Shown here: piece after piece, positions 34,320 through 43,544 of the stretch
How positions within the stretch are numbered: the first letter of the stretch is position 1
Layout of the letters: every line of letters begins with the position of its first letter
Origin: Arthrobacter sp. AFG20
GTDB taxonomy: Bacteria > Actinomycetota > Actinomycetes > Actinomycetales > Micrococcaceae
DNA: 64,000 bases
Direction of reading: 5' to 3'
Assembly: GCF_002892795.1 (NCBI RefSeq)
Contig: NZ_PJMC01000004.1
Span: 1-64,000, forward strand
The notes under the pieces: generated by a model
Database searches by the model: none
Told to the model about the DNA's origin: nothing
The model's input: the letters and a program-made list of their open reading frames with translations, nothing else
Made by a program: the position numbers and the translations under genes

Positions 34320-35348
34320 ATGGACACTATGACCATTCCGGCAGTGCCCGCCCCGCGGACCCAGGTGACCCGCAAGGATGTTGCCCGGTACGCCGGGGTG
34401 AGCACCGCCGTCGTCAGCTACGTGGTGAACGGCGGGCCGAAGAAGGTGGCACCTGCCACCGAGGCGAAGGTCCAGGAAGCCATCCGGCAGCTGGGCTACC
34501 GCCCCAACGCGGCTGCGCGGGCCCTGAAACTGGGCTCCAGCGAAACGATCGGTTTGGTCATTCCGGACAACAGCAACCCGTTCTTCTCGATGCTGGCCCA
34601 CGCCGTGGAGGACGCGGCGGGGGCGCTCGGGTACGCCCTGGTGCTGACGAATTCGGATGGCAACCTGGCCAAGGAGCGCCGGAACATCCGGAATCTCGCA
34701 GCCCGGCAGGTGGACGGCGTGGTGCTGGCCAGTGTCCTGTTCGAACCTGAGCTGGCCGACCTGGAAGCCGCGGAGATCCCGTCCGTGCTCCTGAGCCACA
34801 GCGGGAGCTCGGCTGGCGTCACCACGGTGGGCGTCGACCTGGCCAAGGGTGCCCGCACTGCCGTCGAGCACTTGATCGGGCATGGCCACACCAACATCGG
34901 CCTGGCCATGGGCACCACCACCGGAAACGAAGCGGACGCCCGCGAAGAGGGCTGGGTGCGGGCACTCAGGGACGCCGGGCTGCCGGAAGGCCCCATTGCC
35001 CGCAGCGCCTTTACCCGGGTGGGCGGCTACGCGGCTGGGCGGCGGCTCCTGGCGTCGGGGCACCGGCCCACTGCCATCTTCGCCAGCTCCGACATGCAGG
35101 CCATTGGCATCCTCCGCGCGCTCCACGAGGCGGGCCTCTCCGTCCCAGGGGACATAGCGCTGGTCTCGTTCGACGGTTCGGAGGACGCCGAATACTCCTG
35201 GCCGACGCTGACCACGGTGGAGCAGCCCGTGCGCGACATGGCGGAGGCAGCGGTCCGGGCACTGGTCGGGGCAGACCGCGGCGAGCCCGCACAGCACCGC
35301 GTCTTTCCTACGAAGCTCCTGGTTCGGCAGTCCTGCGGCTGCCCGTAA
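34320..35348 (+). CDS. LacI family transcriptional regulator
   Basis: A 342-aa regulator. The N-terminal HTH is VTRKDVARYAGVSTAVVSYVVNGG with the hinge helix in YRPNAAARALKLGSSETIGLVIP. The sugar-binding core has DGVVLASVLFEP, GHTNIGLAMG, ASSDMQAIGILRAL and DIALVSFDGSEDAEY. ATG 34320 directly follows the MocA stop; ATG 34329 is an alternative. It probably controls the divergent alpha-galactoside promoters through the palindromes at 32933 and 33010. Confidence 0.88.
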   Translation: MDTMTIPAVPAPRTQVTRKDVARYAGVSTAVVSYVVNGGPKKVAPATEAKVQEAIRQLGYRPNAAARALKLGSSETIGLVIPDNSNPFFSMLAHAVEDAAGALGYALVLTNSDGNLAKERRNIRNLAARQVDGVVLASVLFEPELADLEAAEIPSVLLSHSGSSAGVTTVGVDLAKGARTAVEHLIGHGHTNIGLAMGTTTGNEADAREEGWVRALRDAGLPEGPIARSAFTRVGGYAAGRRLLASGHRPTAIFASSDMQAIGILRALHEAGLSVPGDIALVSFDGSEDAEYSWPTLTTVEQPVRDMAEAAVRALVGADRGEPAQHRVFPTKLLVRQSCGCP

Positions 35349-35395
35349 AGCTGTCCGGAACTACGGGGGCCCTGCTGGCTTAGAGCAGCCGGCGC

Positions 35396-36178
35396 CTAAA
35401 CCAGCCTCAGCCGGCCCACCCGGTCGCGGAGGATCCGCTGCGCGTCGGGGGACAGGCCGGAATCGCAGATCACCTCGTCGGCTTCCTCGAGCTTGGCGAT
35501 GGTGCTGATTCCCTGGGTGCCCCATTTGGTGTGGTCCGCCAGGACCACCACCTTGCGGGAGGCGGCGATGAATGCGCGGTTGGTTTCCGCCTCCAGCAGG
35601 TTCGGCGTGGTGTAGCCGGCCTCCGCGTCCATGCCGTGAACCCCGAGGAACAGCAGGTCCAGATGGAGCTGGCGGAGCGCCGCCGTCGCGATGGGACCCA
35701 CCAGGGCGTCCGACGGCGTGCGCTCGCCGCCGATGAGGATCACCGTGGAGGCATGGCGCCCGGACCCCGAGGCGGAGGCATGGTGGAAGAGGTCGGCGAT
35801 CTTCACGGAGTTGGTCACCGCGGTGATCCGTGGGCCGTTGGCAAGTTCCTTGGCCAAGGCCCAGGTGGTGGTGCCCGCGCTCAGCGCCACCGCCATTCCC
35901 TCATGGACGAGGGCGGCGGCCTCCAGGGCGATGGCGCGTTTCTGGGCGGTCAACTGGGTGGACTTCAGTTCGAACCCCGGCTCATGCGTGCTGGCATCAC
36001 CGGGCAGCTTGGCACCCCCGTGGATCCGTTCCACCTGGCCGCTCTCCTCCAGCATCTCGATGTCGCGGCGCACCGTCATCAGGGACACGCCCAGCTGCTG
36101 CGCGAGGTCCGACACGCGGACCACCCGCTCGCGCCGGACGGCGTCCACTATGGACTGGTGGCGGGCCGCGGGAAGCAT
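35396..36178 (-). CDS. DeoR/GlpR family transcriptional regulator
   Basis: A 260-aa DeoR-type repressor. The HTH RHQSIVDAVRRERVVRVSDLAQQLGVSLMTVRRDIEMLEESGQVERIHGG is at residues 7-55 (motif LMTVRRDI). The C-terminal sugar-phosphate-sensing domain has LSAGTTTWALA, AVTNSVKIA, LFLGVHGMDAEAGYT and VVLADHTKWG. It is the last gene of the second sugar ABC operon and probably senses a phosphorylated product of the imported sugar. Confidence 0.88.
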   Translation of the reverse strand: MLPAARHQSIVDAVRRERVVRVSDLAQQLGVSLMTVRRDIEMLEESGQVERIHGGAKLPGDASTHEPGFELKSTQLTAQKRAIALEAAALVHEGMAVALSAGTTTWALAKELANGPRITAVTNSVKIADLFHHASASGSGRHASTVILIGGERTPSDALVGPIATAALRQLHLDLLFLGVHGMDAEAGYTTPNLLEAETNRAFIAASRKVVVLADHTKWGTQGISTIAKLEEADEVICDSGLSPDAQRILRDRVGRLRLV

Positions 36179-36221
36179 CGGGATCCTTTCAGTGGATGAA
36201 ACCTACACTGCCCATCATCGC

Positions 36222-37133
36222 CTAGCCCTTGCTGGAACCAAGAGTCAGGCCCGCAACAAACTGCCGCTGCAGGAGCAGGTAAACGATCAGGGTGGGAATT
36301 ACCGTAATGACGGCGCCGGCCGCCAGCAGGTTGTAGTTGTTCAGGAACTCGCCCTGGAGGTTATTGATCGCGGTGGTGACGGGCAGCCGGTCGCCGCTCT
36401 GGATGAACAGCAGAGGCCAGAAGAAATCGTTGTAGATGAAGATGACTTCCAAGGTTGCAAGGGCGGCGAAGGCCGGGCGGCACAGCGGCATGATGATTTC
36501 CCGGTACTGGCGCCAGATCCCGGCACCGTCCACGAGTGCGGCCTCGGTCAGGTCCGCGGAGAGCGCCTTCATGTAGTTGGAAAGCACGAAGGTGCAGAAC
36601 CCCATCTGGAACGCCATGTTCACCGCGATGACGATGATGTACGTGTTCAGCATGTTGCCGGAGTCGCTGAAGGAGTAGGGCACCTGGAGGTGCTTGGCCA
36701 TCTCGAACAGCGGCGCCGCCAGTACCTGGGGCGGCAGCAGGTTCCCCGCCGTGAACATGATGAGCAGCGTGATGTTGAACTTCCAGCTGACCCGGCTGAC
36801 GGCGAACGCCATCATGGAAGCGAAAAAGAGCACCAGCAGTACCGCGGGGACGCAGATGATCACCGAGTTCCAGAGGTATTTGGCGAAGCCGCCCTGGGAC
36901 CAGGCCTGGATGAAGTTGTCCAAGTTGAAGTCACCGGCCAGGCTGAAGTAGCCGTGCTCGTTGGTGGAGGCGATCGGCCGCAGGGCCGTGAACACGGCCC
37001 AGATCAGGGGGATTAGCCACATGACTGCCATGGCCGTCAGGAAGATATGCGTGCCGTAGTGCCGCTTCGGCCTGCTGCCGGAGCGGGTTGCCGGCCGGCT
37101 CGTGGCCGTGCTGGGGGAGGCCGCAGCGCTCAT
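36222..37133 (-). CDS. Carbohydrate ABC transporter permease (MalG type), second importer
   Basis: A 303-aa inner-membrane permease with about six helices and the EAA loop TEAALVDGAGIWRQYREIIMPLC. The ATG at 37133 overlaps the preceding permease stop (ATGA), showing translational coupling. Of the longer open frame, only this start matches the family length and gives an N-terminus of normal composition. The DeoR gene follows 43 bases later. Confidence 0.9.
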   Translation of the reverse strand: MSAAASPSTATSRPATRSGSRPKRHYGTHIFLTAMAVMWLIPLIWAVFTALRPIASTNEHGYFSLAGDFNLDNFIQAWSQGGFAKYLWNSVIICVPAVLLVLFFASMMAFAVSRVSWKFNITLLIMFTAGNLLPPQVLAAPLFEMAKHLQVPYSFSDSGNMLNTYIIVIAVNMAFQMGFCTFVLSNYMKALSADLTEAALVDGAGIWRQYREIIMPLCRPAFAALATLEVIFIYNDFFWPLLFIQSGDRLPVTTAINNLQGEFLNNYNLLAAGAVITVIPTLIVYLLLQRQFVAGLTLGSSKG

Positions 37134-38101
37134 GACCTGTTCTCCTTGCCGAAGGTGCGGCTGAGGTAGAACACAATGGGCACGAGCGAGATGACCAGCA
37201 GGACCACGGCAAGGGCGGAGCCGACGCCGATCACCTGGCCTTCGCCCACGAGGTTCTGGATCACCAGGGCGCTGAGGAGCTCCAGGCCGTTGGTTCCGCG
37301 GTTGATGACGTAGACGACGTCGAACGCCCGCAGCGACTCGATGATGGTGATGACGACGATGACAATGTTGATGGGCCGCATGGCCGGGAACACCACGCGG
37401 AAAAAGGTCTGGACCGCGTTGGCCCCGTCGATGGCGGCGGCTTCCTTCAGGCTTGGGTCCACGCCCTTGAGGCCCGCCAGGTACAGCAGCATGACGTAGC
37501 CCGCGTGGCGCCACGTGGCGGCGATCATGGCTGCCCAGATGTTTACCGAGGAATCCCCGAACCAGTCAACGGCCTGCGGCGTTCCCGAGGTTCCGAGCAG
37601 GAAGTTCAGCAGGCCGTTGTCACGCTGGTAGAACAGCTGCCAGATGATGCCGATCAGTGCCAGCGACAGCATTACCGGTGTGAAGAAAATGCTCTGGTAA
37701 ATCCGGCTGCCGCGGATCTGCTGGTCCAGCAGCACTGCCAGCAGCAGGCCCAGCGGGGTGGCCACCAGGGCCAGGAACGCCAACCACAGCATGTTGTGCT
37801 GGATGGCGGGCCAGAACGGCGGGTAGTCCTGCGAGATGTACTGATAATTGTCGGCGCCTGCCGGCCTGATGTCGGTCAGTGCCAGCCCGTTCCAGCGCGT
37901 GAAGCTCAACCCGACGGACATCACCGTGGGCAGCCAGATAAAAACCAACTGGATCAGGGTGGGAAGGCCCACCATGAGGGACAGAACCACCTTGTCCCGT
38001 CTGGAGAGCCGGCGGACCTTTCCGCTGCGGACCCGTTTCGCCGGCGCCCCGGACGGAGCCCGGGACTCCGGCGGGACCAGGTCTCTTGCTGTAGCGCTCA
38101 T
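37130..38101 (-). CDS. Carbohydrate ABC transporter permease (MalF/UgpA type), second importer
   Basis: A 323-aa permease with a basic N-terminal tail (KRVRSGKVRRLSRRDK) and six or so helices. The EAA loop is KEAAAIDGANAVQTFFRVVFPAM. ATG 38101 is preferred to an in-frame ATG 54 bases upstream because it follows the binding-protein gene by 16 bases at the normal family length. No ATPase is encoded. Confidence 0.9.
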   Translation of the reverse strand: MSATARDLVPPESRAPSGAPAKRVRSGKVRRLSRRDKVVLSLMVGLPTLIQLVFIWLPTVMSVGLSFTRWNGLALTDIRPAGADNYQYISQDYPPFWPAIQHNMLWLAFLALVATPLGLLLAVLLDQQIRGSRIYQSIFFTPVMLSLALIGIIWQLFYQRDNGLLNFLLGTSGTPQAVDWFGDSSVNIWAAMIAATWRHAGYVMLLYLAGLKGVDPSLKEAAAIDGANAVQTFFRVVFPAMRPINIVIVVITIIESLRAFDVVYVINRGTNGLELLSALVIQNLVGEGQVIGVGSALAVVLLVISLVPIVFYLSRTFGKENRS

Positions 38102-38117
38102 GGGAGTCCCCGGACTG

Positions 38118-39428
38118 CTACTGGGCCGCGTACAGTGTCTTGGCCTGCGCCTCAAGATTCTTGACGTCCATCTTGCCGTCCTTGAGGAAGGTCTGCAGGG
38201 CCGGGATCATGACGTTGTTGGCCATGGCGGGCAGGGCGTCACGGTCGAAGAACTGGCTGATCGACTTCGCCTGCGCGATGGTGTCCGCGCATTTCTTGTT
38301 CAGCGGCGTGAACTTGGAAGTGTCCGCGCCCTTGGCCGTGACGATGTTGGAGGCGTCCACCGAGGCATAGGCGTCCTGGCCCTCGGGGGTGCCGATGAAT
38401 TCCATGAACTGGTGCGCGGCCGCGTTCCCGCCGCCTTTGGTGGACAGCAGCAGCCCGTCGATGGGTGCCTCCACCGCATCCCGCCCCTCGGTAGCGATCT
38501 CCGGGAACGCGAAGAAATCGATGTCCTTCAAGACCGCCGGATCGGTGAACTGCTGCGTGACGAACGAGCCGAGCAGGTACATGCCTGTCTTTTTGGCAGC
38601 CAGCGCCCTTGCCGCGTCCTGCCAGGTCTGGCCTAGTGCCGCAGGATCCTGGAAGGGCAGCAGGGCGGACCAGGTGTCGAAGACGTCTGTCACCTTCTTC
38701 TGGTCCCAGGACTCCTTGTGGGCACATAGATCCACGTGGAATTGGTAGCCGTTGAGGCGCATGTTGATGTAGTCGAACGTGCCCATGGCGGGCCAGCCGT
38801 CCTTGTCCGCAAAACCGATCGGGATGATGCCGTCGGCCTTCATCCTGGCCGCCAGGACCTTAAGGGCGTCGAAGGTTTCCGGCACCTCGTAACCCTTATC
38901 GGCCCACACGCTCTTCCGGTAGAAGAAACCCCACGGATAGTTGTAATTGGGGACGAAGTACATCTTCCCGTCCGGGCCGGTGGACGCCTTCTTCAGGGCG
39001 TCCGAGAAGTTGCTCCCGATCTTGGCCCAGACGTCATCAACGGGTGCCAGAAGCCCCTTGCTGGCATAGAACTGCATCCTGTAGCCGGCGAACCAGGTAA
39101 AGGCGTCGTCCGGCGAGCCCTGCAGGTAGGAGTTGATCTTGTTCTGGAAATCGTTGTGCGGCACCACGTTGGTGCGGACCGTCTTGCCCGTCTTCTGGGT
39201 GAAGGCATCGGTGACTGCCTGGTACGCCTTCTTGGGAACTTCGTCGGAGGAACCTGAACCGAACGACAGGCCGGAGGATTCCGAGCCTCCGGCGGACGGT
39301 CCGCTGCCTCCGGTGCACGCCGTCAACAGGGGCACGCCCGCCAGGCCGGCGGCACTCACGCCAATAGTTTTGAGGAATGTCCGCCGGACCGGCCCGGCGC
39401 TGGTGGACGCTTCCGGATGCGCTGCCAT
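38118..39428 (-). CDS. Extracellular sugar-binding lipoprotein, second ABC importer
   Basis: A 436-aa solute-binding protein. The N-terminus holds RRTFLKTIGVSAAGLAGVPLLTAC, a twin-arginine-type segment followed by a lipobox LTAC, so it may be a Tat-exported lipoprotein. MYFVPNYNYPWGFFYRKSVWADKG and VEAPIDGLLLSTKGGGN match carbohydrate-binding proteins. ATG 39428 has GGGAGAG upstream. The ligand is unknown; the DeoR partner suggests a phosphorylated metabolite as inducer. Confidence 0.87.
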   Translation of the reverse strand: MAAHPEASTSAGPVRRTFLKTIGVSAAGLAGVPLLTACTGGSGPSAGGSESSGLSFGSGSSDEVPKKAYQAVTDAFTQKTGKTVRTNVVPHNDFQNKINSYLQGSPDDAFTWFAGYRMQFYASKGLLAPVDDVWAKIGSNFSDALKKASTGPDGKMYFVPNYNYPWGFFYRKSVWADKGYEVPETFDALKVLAARMKADGIIPIGFADKDGWPAMGTFDYINMRLNGYQFHVDLCAHKESWDQKKVTDVFDTWSALLPFQDPAALGQTWQDAARALAAKKTGMYLLGSFVTQQFTDPAVLKDIDFFAFPEIATEGRDAVEAPIDGLLLSTKGGGNAAAHQFMEFIGTPEGQDAYASVDASNIVTAKGADTSKFTPLNKKCADTIAQAKSISQFFDRDALPAMANNVMIPALQTFLKDGKMDVKNLEAQAKTLYAAQ

Positions 39429-39450
39429 GATCTCTCCCGGGATGGAGTCT

Positions 39451-39466
39451 TGTGACATCTGTCACA
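39451..39466. promoter_or_regulatory. Perfect Crp/GlxR-type site upstream of the second sugar importer
   Basis: TGTGACATCTGTCACA equals TGTGA-N6-TCACA and forms a 7-bp inverted repeat with two central bases. On the minus strand it lies just downstream of a possible -10 (TATAGT, 39476-39481) with TTTCCT 17 bp before that. The downstream position suggests repression if these boxes are right. Confidence 0.65.
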
Positions 39467-39555
39467 TATCACTGACTATAACCTCGCAAAAGGGAACAGG
39501 AAAGATCGATAAATAACACCTTGGGGTTCGGTCCGTGGGACCCCGGCAGGACAGC

Positions 39556-39604
39556 AAAAAGCAGGGCCCGCCCGGCGCTGAACCGCGCTCCGGACAGGCC
39601 CTGC
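39556..39604 (-). terminator. Terminator of acs
   Basis: On the minus strand GCAGGGCC (39597-39604) pairs with GGCCCTGC (39561-39568), and TTTTTGC follows the descending arm. The loop of 28 bases may form inner pairs. It lies ten bases after the acs stop. Confidence 0.7.
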
Positions 39605-39613
39605 CTGGCTCCG

Positions 39614-41611
39614 CTACTTCTTCAGGGATGCGGCGATCTGCTGCATGACGGTGTTGTCGGCGAGGGTGGTGGCGTCTCCGACGTCGCGTCCTTCGGCGAC
39701 GTCCTTGAGGAGGCGGCGCATGATCTTGCCGGAGCGGGTCTTGGGCAGTTCGGGCACCACCAGGATGGTCTTGGGCTTGGCGATCGGGCCGATTTCCTTG
39801 CCCACATGGTTGCGGAGGTCCTGGACGATCTCGTCCCCGGAGTCCACGGCATCGCCGCGGAGGATAACGAATGCGACGACGGCCTGGCCGGTGGTTTCGT
39901 CGGTGGCGCCCACGACGGCGGCCTCGGCCACGGCCGGGTGGCTCACCAGGGCGGACTCGATTTCCGTCGTGGAGAGCCGGTGTCCGGAGACGTTCATGAC
40001 GTCGTCCACCCGGCCCAAAAGCCAGACGTCGCCGTCCTCGTCCTTCTTGGCGCCGTCGCCGGCGAAGTACATGGTTTCGAAGCGGGACCAGTAGGTGTCT
40101 TTGAACCGTTCCGGGTCTCCCCAGATGCCGCGCAGCATCGCCGGCCACGGTTCGCGGATCACCAGGAAGCCGCCGTGCCCGTCCGGCACCGAGGCGCCGT
40201 TCTCGTCCACGACGTCCACGGCGATGCCGGGCAGCGGCACCTGCGCGGAGCCGGGCTTGGTGGCGGTCACGCCGGGCAGCGGGGCGATCATCTGGGCGCC
40301 GGTTTCGGTCTGCCACCACGTGTCCACGATCGGGGCTTTGTTGCCGCCGATGACGTCGCGGTACCACATCCAGGCCTCGGGGTTGATGGGTTCGCCCACG
40401 GAGCCCAGGACCCGGATGGAGGAGAGGTCGTACTTGTCCGGGATGTCCCGGCCCCACTTCATGAACGTGCGGATCGCGGTGGGGGCGGTGTAGAGGATGG
40501 AGACCTTGTACTTTTCCACGATCTCCCACCAGCGGCCCTGGTGCGGGGAGTCCGGGGTGCCTTCGTACATGACCTGGGTGGCGCCGTTGATGAGCGGGGC
40601 GTAGGCGACGTACGAGTGCCCGGTGACCCAGCCGACGTCGGCCGTGCACCAGTACACGTCCGTTTCGGGGTGCAGGTCAAAGACCGCCTTGTGCGTGTAG
40701 GCGGTCTGGGTGAGGAACCCGCCAGTGGTGTGCAGGATGCCCTTGGGCTTTCCGGTGGTGCCCGAGGTGTAGAGGATGAACAGCGGGTGTTCGGAGTCGT
40801 GCCCGACGGCGGTGTGCTCGGCGGATGCTGTCCCGACGGTGTCCGCCCACCAGTGGTCCCGGCCCTCGCGCCAGTCCACGTCCTGGCCGTTGCGTTTGAC
40901 CACCACGACGTTCTGCACGGTGTGGCCCTCCTGCTCGAGGGCGGCGTCGACTGCGGTTTTCAGCGCGCTGGGCTTGCCCCTCCGGTAGGTGCCGTCCGCG
41001 GTGACCACAAGCTTGGCTTCGGCGTCCTCGATCCGGGACCTGAGCGCGTCGGCGGAGAACCCGCCGAACACCACCGAGTGCACCGCGCCGATCCGGGCGC
41101 AGGCCAGCAGCGTGATGACCGCTTCGGGGATCATCGGCAGGTAGACGGCCACCCGGTCGCCCTTGGCCACGCCCAGGGACTCGAAGGCGTTGGCGGCCTT
41201 CTTCACCTCGTCGGTGAGTTCCGCGTAGGTGTAGGAGCGGGAATCGCCCGGCTCGCCCTCGAAGTAGATGGCTACCCGGTCGCCCAGGCCGTTCTCCACG
41301 TGCCGGTCCAGCGCGTTGTAGGCCGCGTTGACCTCACCGCCCACGAACCACTTCGCAAACGGCGGGTTGGACCAGTCAAGGGCCTCGGTGAAGTCCTTGT
41401 TCCAGGTCAGCAGTTCGCGGGCCTGCTTGGCCCAGAACGCGGGCCGGTCGGCTGCTGCCTCTGCGTAGACGTCGGCGCCCACGACGGCGTTGGCGGCGAA
41501 CTCCTCGGAAGGGGCAAACTTGCGGTTCTCATGCAGCAGGTTTTCAAGGGCATCGCCCTGCTGGCTGGGGGTGGCAGAGGTGGCCGTCGAGCCGGGGGTG
41601 TCCTGGGACAT
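39614..41611 (-). CDS. acs: Acetyl-CoA synthetase (AMP-forming acetate-CoA ligase)
   Basis: A 665-aa adenylate-forming enzyme making acetyl-CoA from acetate, ATP and CoA. Motifs: [31 protein letters not shown] (P-loop), [12 protein letters not shown] and the C-terminal [15 protein letters not shown] and [14 protein letters not shown], whose Lys is the usual acetylation-controlled catalytic residue. ATG 41611 has GAGG six bases upstream, better than the ATG 15 bases earlier. It is transcribed alone and ends in a terminator. Its promoter lies in the 403-base spacer facing the membrane-protein gene. Confidence 0.95.
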   Translation of the reverse strand: MSQDTPGSTATSATPSQQGDALENLLHENRKFAPSEEFAANAVVGADVYAEAAADRPAFWAKQARELLTWNKDFTEALDWSNPPFAKWFVGGEVNAAYNALDRHVENGLGDRVAIYFEGEPGDSRSYTYAELTDEVKKAANAFESLGVAKGDRVAVYLPMIPEAVITLLACARIGAVHSVVFGGFSADALRSRIEDAEAKLVVTADGTYRRGKPSALKTAVDAALEQEGHTVQNVVVVKRNGQDVDWREGRDHWWADTVGTASAEHTAVGHDSEHPLFILYTSGTTGKPKGILHTTGGFLTQTAYTHKAVFDLHPETDVYWCTADVGWVTGHSYVAYAPLINGATQVMYEGTPDSPHQGRWWEIVEKYKVSILYTAPTAIRTFMKWGRDIPDKYDLSSIRVLGSVGEPINPEAWMWYRDVIGGNKAPIVDTWWQTETGAQMIAPLPGVTATKPGSAQVPLPGIAVDVVDENGASVPDGHGGFLVIREPWPAMLRGIWGDPERFKDTYWSRFETMYFAGDGAKKDEDGDVWLLGRVDDVMNVSGHRLSTTEIESALVSHPAVAEAAVVGATDETTGQAVVAFVILRGDAVDSGDEIVQDLRNHVGKEIGPIAKPKTILVVPELPKTRSGKIMRRLLKDVAEGRDVGDATTLADNTVMQQIAASLKK

Positions 41612-42014
41612 GGTGAACCTCATCATTCATCGATCTTTCCTGCGCGGTGCGCCGGTCCAGGCCATTGCCCCGCCGCTGCACGGCGTCGGGCAACGGCCCG
41701 TCACGGATAAACCGCAAAGAGCTGTTCCGAGACCAGACTAGCGCGTCAGGCATCCGCGCGTGGGCGGCGTCACATGAGGAGCCGTGAGCGGTGCCCATTT
41801 AGCGGTGAATGGTTCTTTGGGAGACCTGTGCCGCTTCTGTGAGCGCGTCGCACCGCGGCCAGTCAGCTAGTGAAGCACCCTCCACTTGGCTAGGCTGAGA
41901 TGGACTCGTGACAGGGGCCGGAGGCAGCCAGACCGCTTGTGGTCAGGCTCCGGCCGTAGGGCGGAACCACGCAGCGGACACCCGTCCGGGCGCCGCCACG
42001 CTAAGGAGAACAGA
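41612..42014. other. 403-bp divergent spacer with a structured leader
   Basis: No gene is seen here. The right half can fold as a nested stem: GGCCGGAG (41916-41923) with CTCCGGCC (41948-41955), and inside it GACC with GGTC. This would lie in the RNA leader about 60 bases before ATG 42015. No known riboswitch class is recognised. A promoter for acs must be in the left part but no convincing boxes were found. Confidence 0.45.
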
Positions 42015-43535
42015 ATGAATCAGCAAAGCCAGCCCCAGCAGGGCTCGGCCCAGCCGGGCCAAGGCCAGGTACCGCTTGGGGCGGGACCGTCCGGGCGGCC
42101 GGAAGCGCACACTGCGGCCCCGAATTTCATGAAGCAGCAGGGTGTGCGGAATGAGGCCGTTGCCGGACCTTTCACCGTCCGGGACCTGACCGTCTTCGCG
42201 GCCACCCTAGTCCTCTTTATCGCATCACTGATTCCCATGTTCGCTGTGCGCTACAACCTGTGGAACCTCGGAAGCCTGTTCTTCCTGGGGCTCGGCGTGG
42301 TGCTGCCGCTCATTGTTGCGGCGTTGTTTGTGGCCCGCCGGCTTGCCCCCGAAACTAAGGTCCGCATCGGATCCCTCTCGGTGGACCAGTTCGGTTCTGT
42401 GGTGGCCTCGTTTGCGGTGGCCTTCTTCTTCCTGTCCGTTGCCGGCGCCTACGCGCCCAGCCTGCTCGTGGGCCTGATCGGCTCCCTCGTGCTGCTGGGC
42501 GCCACAGTGCTGGCCCGGTTCATCCCGTTCTTCGCCGGCGACTTCCTGGGCCGCCCCGACGTCCCGGCCCACATCATGGCGCGTGACTCGGCCGTTCCCG
42601 TGCGCAAGCCTAAAGCGCCGAAGGAACCGAAGGCTGCCTCTTCTACGCCGGCCGCTGCCACGCCCGGTGCTGCTTCTTCCACTAAGGGCGCTGTTTCGGC
42701 GGGTGCGGTGGCTGGCAGCGCAGTGGCCGGCGGTGCTGCGCCTAAGGGTCCTGAATCCCGCGGTCCTGTATCCCACGGTGCGACGGCGGTCGGCCAGCCG
42801 GGGCACGGTGCAGCCCAGGCCGCAACCGCTGCTGCCGGTGCCGGAACCGCTGGTGCCGGAGCCGCCGGCGCAGCGCCGGCCACGGGGATGTGGCCCGCCG
42901 CTAACGTGGCGAGCAGTGCCGCAGCGTCGCCGGAAACGGGACAGGCCGCCGTCGTGCCCTCCGCGCAGACCGCTGACGCCGCCGTTCAGGCGGGCACAGT
43001 ACCGTCCGCCAAAGCTGACGCGGCCGCCGCGCAGCGGGCCGCCGCGGAGGCCGAGCAGACCCAACTGGACGGAGCCACGGCCGCCCCGGCGGCTGCCGAA
43101 GGAGCTCCGGCAGTGGAAGCGGCGGCCACGGAGGCGCCCGCAGCGGAAGCCCCGGTCACGGAGGGCAAGTCCGACGCTGCCGTGCGTGAAGCTGCGGAAG
43201 AGGCCGCGCGGGCTGCCTCGGCCACGCCTGCCACCGCCGTCCACCCGAGGGTGGACGTGCAGCAGCAGGTGCGGTCGCAGGAACCGATCGGTGCCACCGT
43301 CGACCCGGCAAGCCGGCCGGAGGAGTCCGAACATGAGCAGGTCCACGAGGCCTTCTGGTTCGCCGTGGCCCAGCACCGCACTGCCGTTGATGAGCGCACC
43401 GGCGCGCCGCTGTTCGGTATCGAACCCGGAGGCTGGGTTCTGGCACTGGAGGACCGCGGGGACGAATTCCTGGTCCAGCACACGGACGGCCGGGTGGGCG
43501 TCCTGCGCGATCTCAGCAACATCGAGCGCGGCTAG
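42015..43535 (+). CDS. Alanine-rich membrane protein of unknown function
   Basis: A 506-aa protein with AAGGAGA seven bases before ATG 42015. A hydrophilic Gln/Gly/Pro-rich start (about 40 residues) is followed by four transmembrane helices (about residues 60-175). A long Ala/Pro/Gly/Glu-rich low-complexity linker follows (about 195-425). The last 75 residues look folded: EQVHEAFWFAVAQHRTAVDE, PLFGIEPGGWVLALEDRG, FLVQHTDGRVGVLRDLSNIE. No recognised domain. nth follows after 9 bases, but the long linker prevents any functional guess. Confidence 0.72.
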   Translation: MNQQSQPQQGSAQPGQGQVPLGAGPSGRPEAHTAAPNFMKQQGVRNEAVAGPFTVRDLTVFAATLVLFIASLIPMFAVRYNLWNLGSLFFLGLGVVLPLIVAALFVARRLAPETKVRIGSLSVDQFGSVVASFAVAFFFLSVAGAYAPSLLVGLIGSLVLLGATVLARFIPFFAGDFLGRPDVPAHIMARDSAVPVRKPKAPKEPKAASSTPAAATPGAASSTKGAVSAGAVAGSAVAGGAAPKGPESRGPVSHGATAVGQPGHGAAQAATAAAGAGTAGAGAAGAAPATGMWPAANVASSAAASPETGQAAVVPSAQTADAAVQAGTVPSAKADAAAAQRAAAEAEQTQLDGATAAPAAAEGAPAVEAAATEAPAAEAPVTEGKSDAAVREAAEEAARAASATPATAVHPRVDVQQQVRSQEPIGATVDPASRPEESEHEQVHEAFWFAVAQHRTAVDERTGAPLFGIEPGGWVLALEDRGDEFLVQHTDGRVGVLRDLSNIERG

Positions 43536-43544
43536 CCGGCCGCC

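Noticed and set aside
39521..41710. 729-codon plus-strand frame over acs
   Set aside because: Mirror frame of acs, whose motifs are unmistakable on the minus strand.
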